From the NCBI GenBank assembly GCA_013423325.1, contig BLJB01000495.1, positions 1 through 17,495 on the forward strand: a DNA stretch of 17,495 nt, written 5' to 3'. A program made the translations under genes and the position numbers. Source of the DNA: Usnea hakonensis. Lineage: Eukaryota; Ascomycota; Lecanoromycetes; Lecanorales; Parmeliaceae. Positions within the stretch are counted from its first letter, which is position 1; each line of letters begins with the position of its first letter. This document shows, in pieces, positions 16,884-17,495 of the stretch. The notes under the pieces were generated by a model, which did no database searches, was not told the DNA's origin, and was given only the letters and a program-made list of their open reading frames with translations.

Positions 16884-17425
16884 TAATTAAGTATAGTATT
16901 ATAAACTAAAAAGTATTTATTTTTCTATTTTTTAAAGTAGTTATTATAGATATTATTACTAAGTTTAGAAATAGAAGTTAATTAAAGTAATTTAAATATA
17001 ATATCTTCTAGAATAATATTTCTTTTTATAATATTAATATTCTTAATTTAATAAATATTAGTTTAAATAATTTTTACTAGAAAGATTAATTAAGATATAG
17101 TAGTATATCTTTATAATATAATAGTAATAAGGTAAATCTATATTTCTTACTTTTATATCTAGTATCTTTTAAGATTTTTAAACTTAGTAATCTTTAGTAG
17201 AGCTAGTACTCTTATCGAGTTATTTTTTATAACTTAATAATAATAAAATATATAAAAGTAATTTAACTTTATACCTAAATAAATTAATATTATTATATAT
17301 AAAAAATATTAATTTCTTAATAGAGAATCTAGAAGTAGTTAGAGTAAAATCTTTAGATTTAAATAGATAGTATATATCTTACTTATATTCTAAGGCCTTC
17401 TAGATAGATTTACTAAACTAATTTA
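16884..17425 (-). mobile_element. Fragment C, right part: hyper-RIPed Copia upstream ORF and gag start
   Basis: It opens with the second TAATT target duplication of B (16884-16888). The reverse complement is colinear with element A from about 8164 to 8698, with matches such as the stretch near 17341-17420 against 8164-8290. Together with 1447-2463 it spans 1554 bases, the same length as A 8164-9717. By eye it has no CpA or TpG. The homology stops about 14 bases before the LINE E start codon. Confidence 0.85.
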
Positions 17426-17438
17426 AAGGAATAAAAAG

Positions 17439-17495
17439 ATGAAGTACAACAACCAACATGAAGAGACGCCATTCACGATAGGTAGGGAACCAGGG
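17439..17495 (+). CDS. LINE E: first 19 codons of a second LINE ORF1 copy, cut by the window edge
   Basis: ATG at 17439 opens MKYNNQHEETPFTIGREPG, near-identical to the start of LINE D (K for T at residue 10, L for I at 14, G for R at 16). It is open to the edge and free of RIP. It is preceded by an A-rich run (AATAAAAAG), as in D (GAGAAAAA). Whether the rest is intact cannot be seen; by analogy with D it may be broken further on. Confidence 0.75.
   Translation, partial: MKYNNQHEETPFTIGREPG

Noticed and set aside
1..17495. CRISPR array, tRNA, rRNA or biosynthetic cluster
   Set aside because: No regularly spaced repeats, no cloverleaf-like sequence and no non-transposon protein domain seen on either strand.

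Overview
The window looks like a transposon graveyard from a filamentous ascomycete (Pezizomycotina). I see no host gene, tRNA, rRNA or CRISPR array. CpA and TpG are almost absent over long stretches while CpG persists, and broken frames carry TAG/TAA where Gln or Trp belongs and Tyr where Cys or His belongs. That is the pattern of repeat-induced point mutation (RIP, C to T at CpA), not of CpG deamination. The organism assignment rests on this signature and on the element types.

The layout is a nest of five retroelement copies. (1) LINE D, minus strand, 1-1426: ORF1 of a non-LTR element with three zinc knuckles, running off the left edge. (2) Fragment C, minus strand, 1447-2463 plus 16884-17425: a very heavily RIPed piece of a Ty1/copia gag region, colinear with element A 8164-9717. 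(3) Element B, minus strand, 2464-16883: a full-length Copia element inserted in C, with 139-bp LTRs and a perfect TAATT target duplication. (4) Element A, plus strand, 6818-14013: a full-length 7196-bp Copia element inserted in B, with 145-bp LTRs and a perfect CTAGA target duplication. (5) LINE E, plus strand, 17439-17495: the first 19 codons of a second copy of the LINE ORF1, running off the right edge.

Elements A and B are related but distinct subfamilies. They share LTR ends, the CACGTG and GGCGCC blocks, a primer-binding site that matches the anticodon arm of initiator tRNA-Met, and the Copia order gag-protease-integrase-RT-RNase H. The frame of A is free of indels for about 1586 codons. 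The frame of B is continuous across the insertion once A and one target duplication are discounted. Decay is therefore almost purely point mutation. No element in the window looks able to move by itself.

The insertion order C, then B, then A follows from the nesting and agrees with the RIP load. Several patches are spared from RIP: the LINE 5' ends, the 3' ends of A and B, the leader of A and the integrase C-terminal regions. I found no unknown cellular system. The unusual points are the nest itself, an upstream ORF in another frame, an acidic plus basic linker in A, and a two-base assembly gap that breaks the LINE frame.
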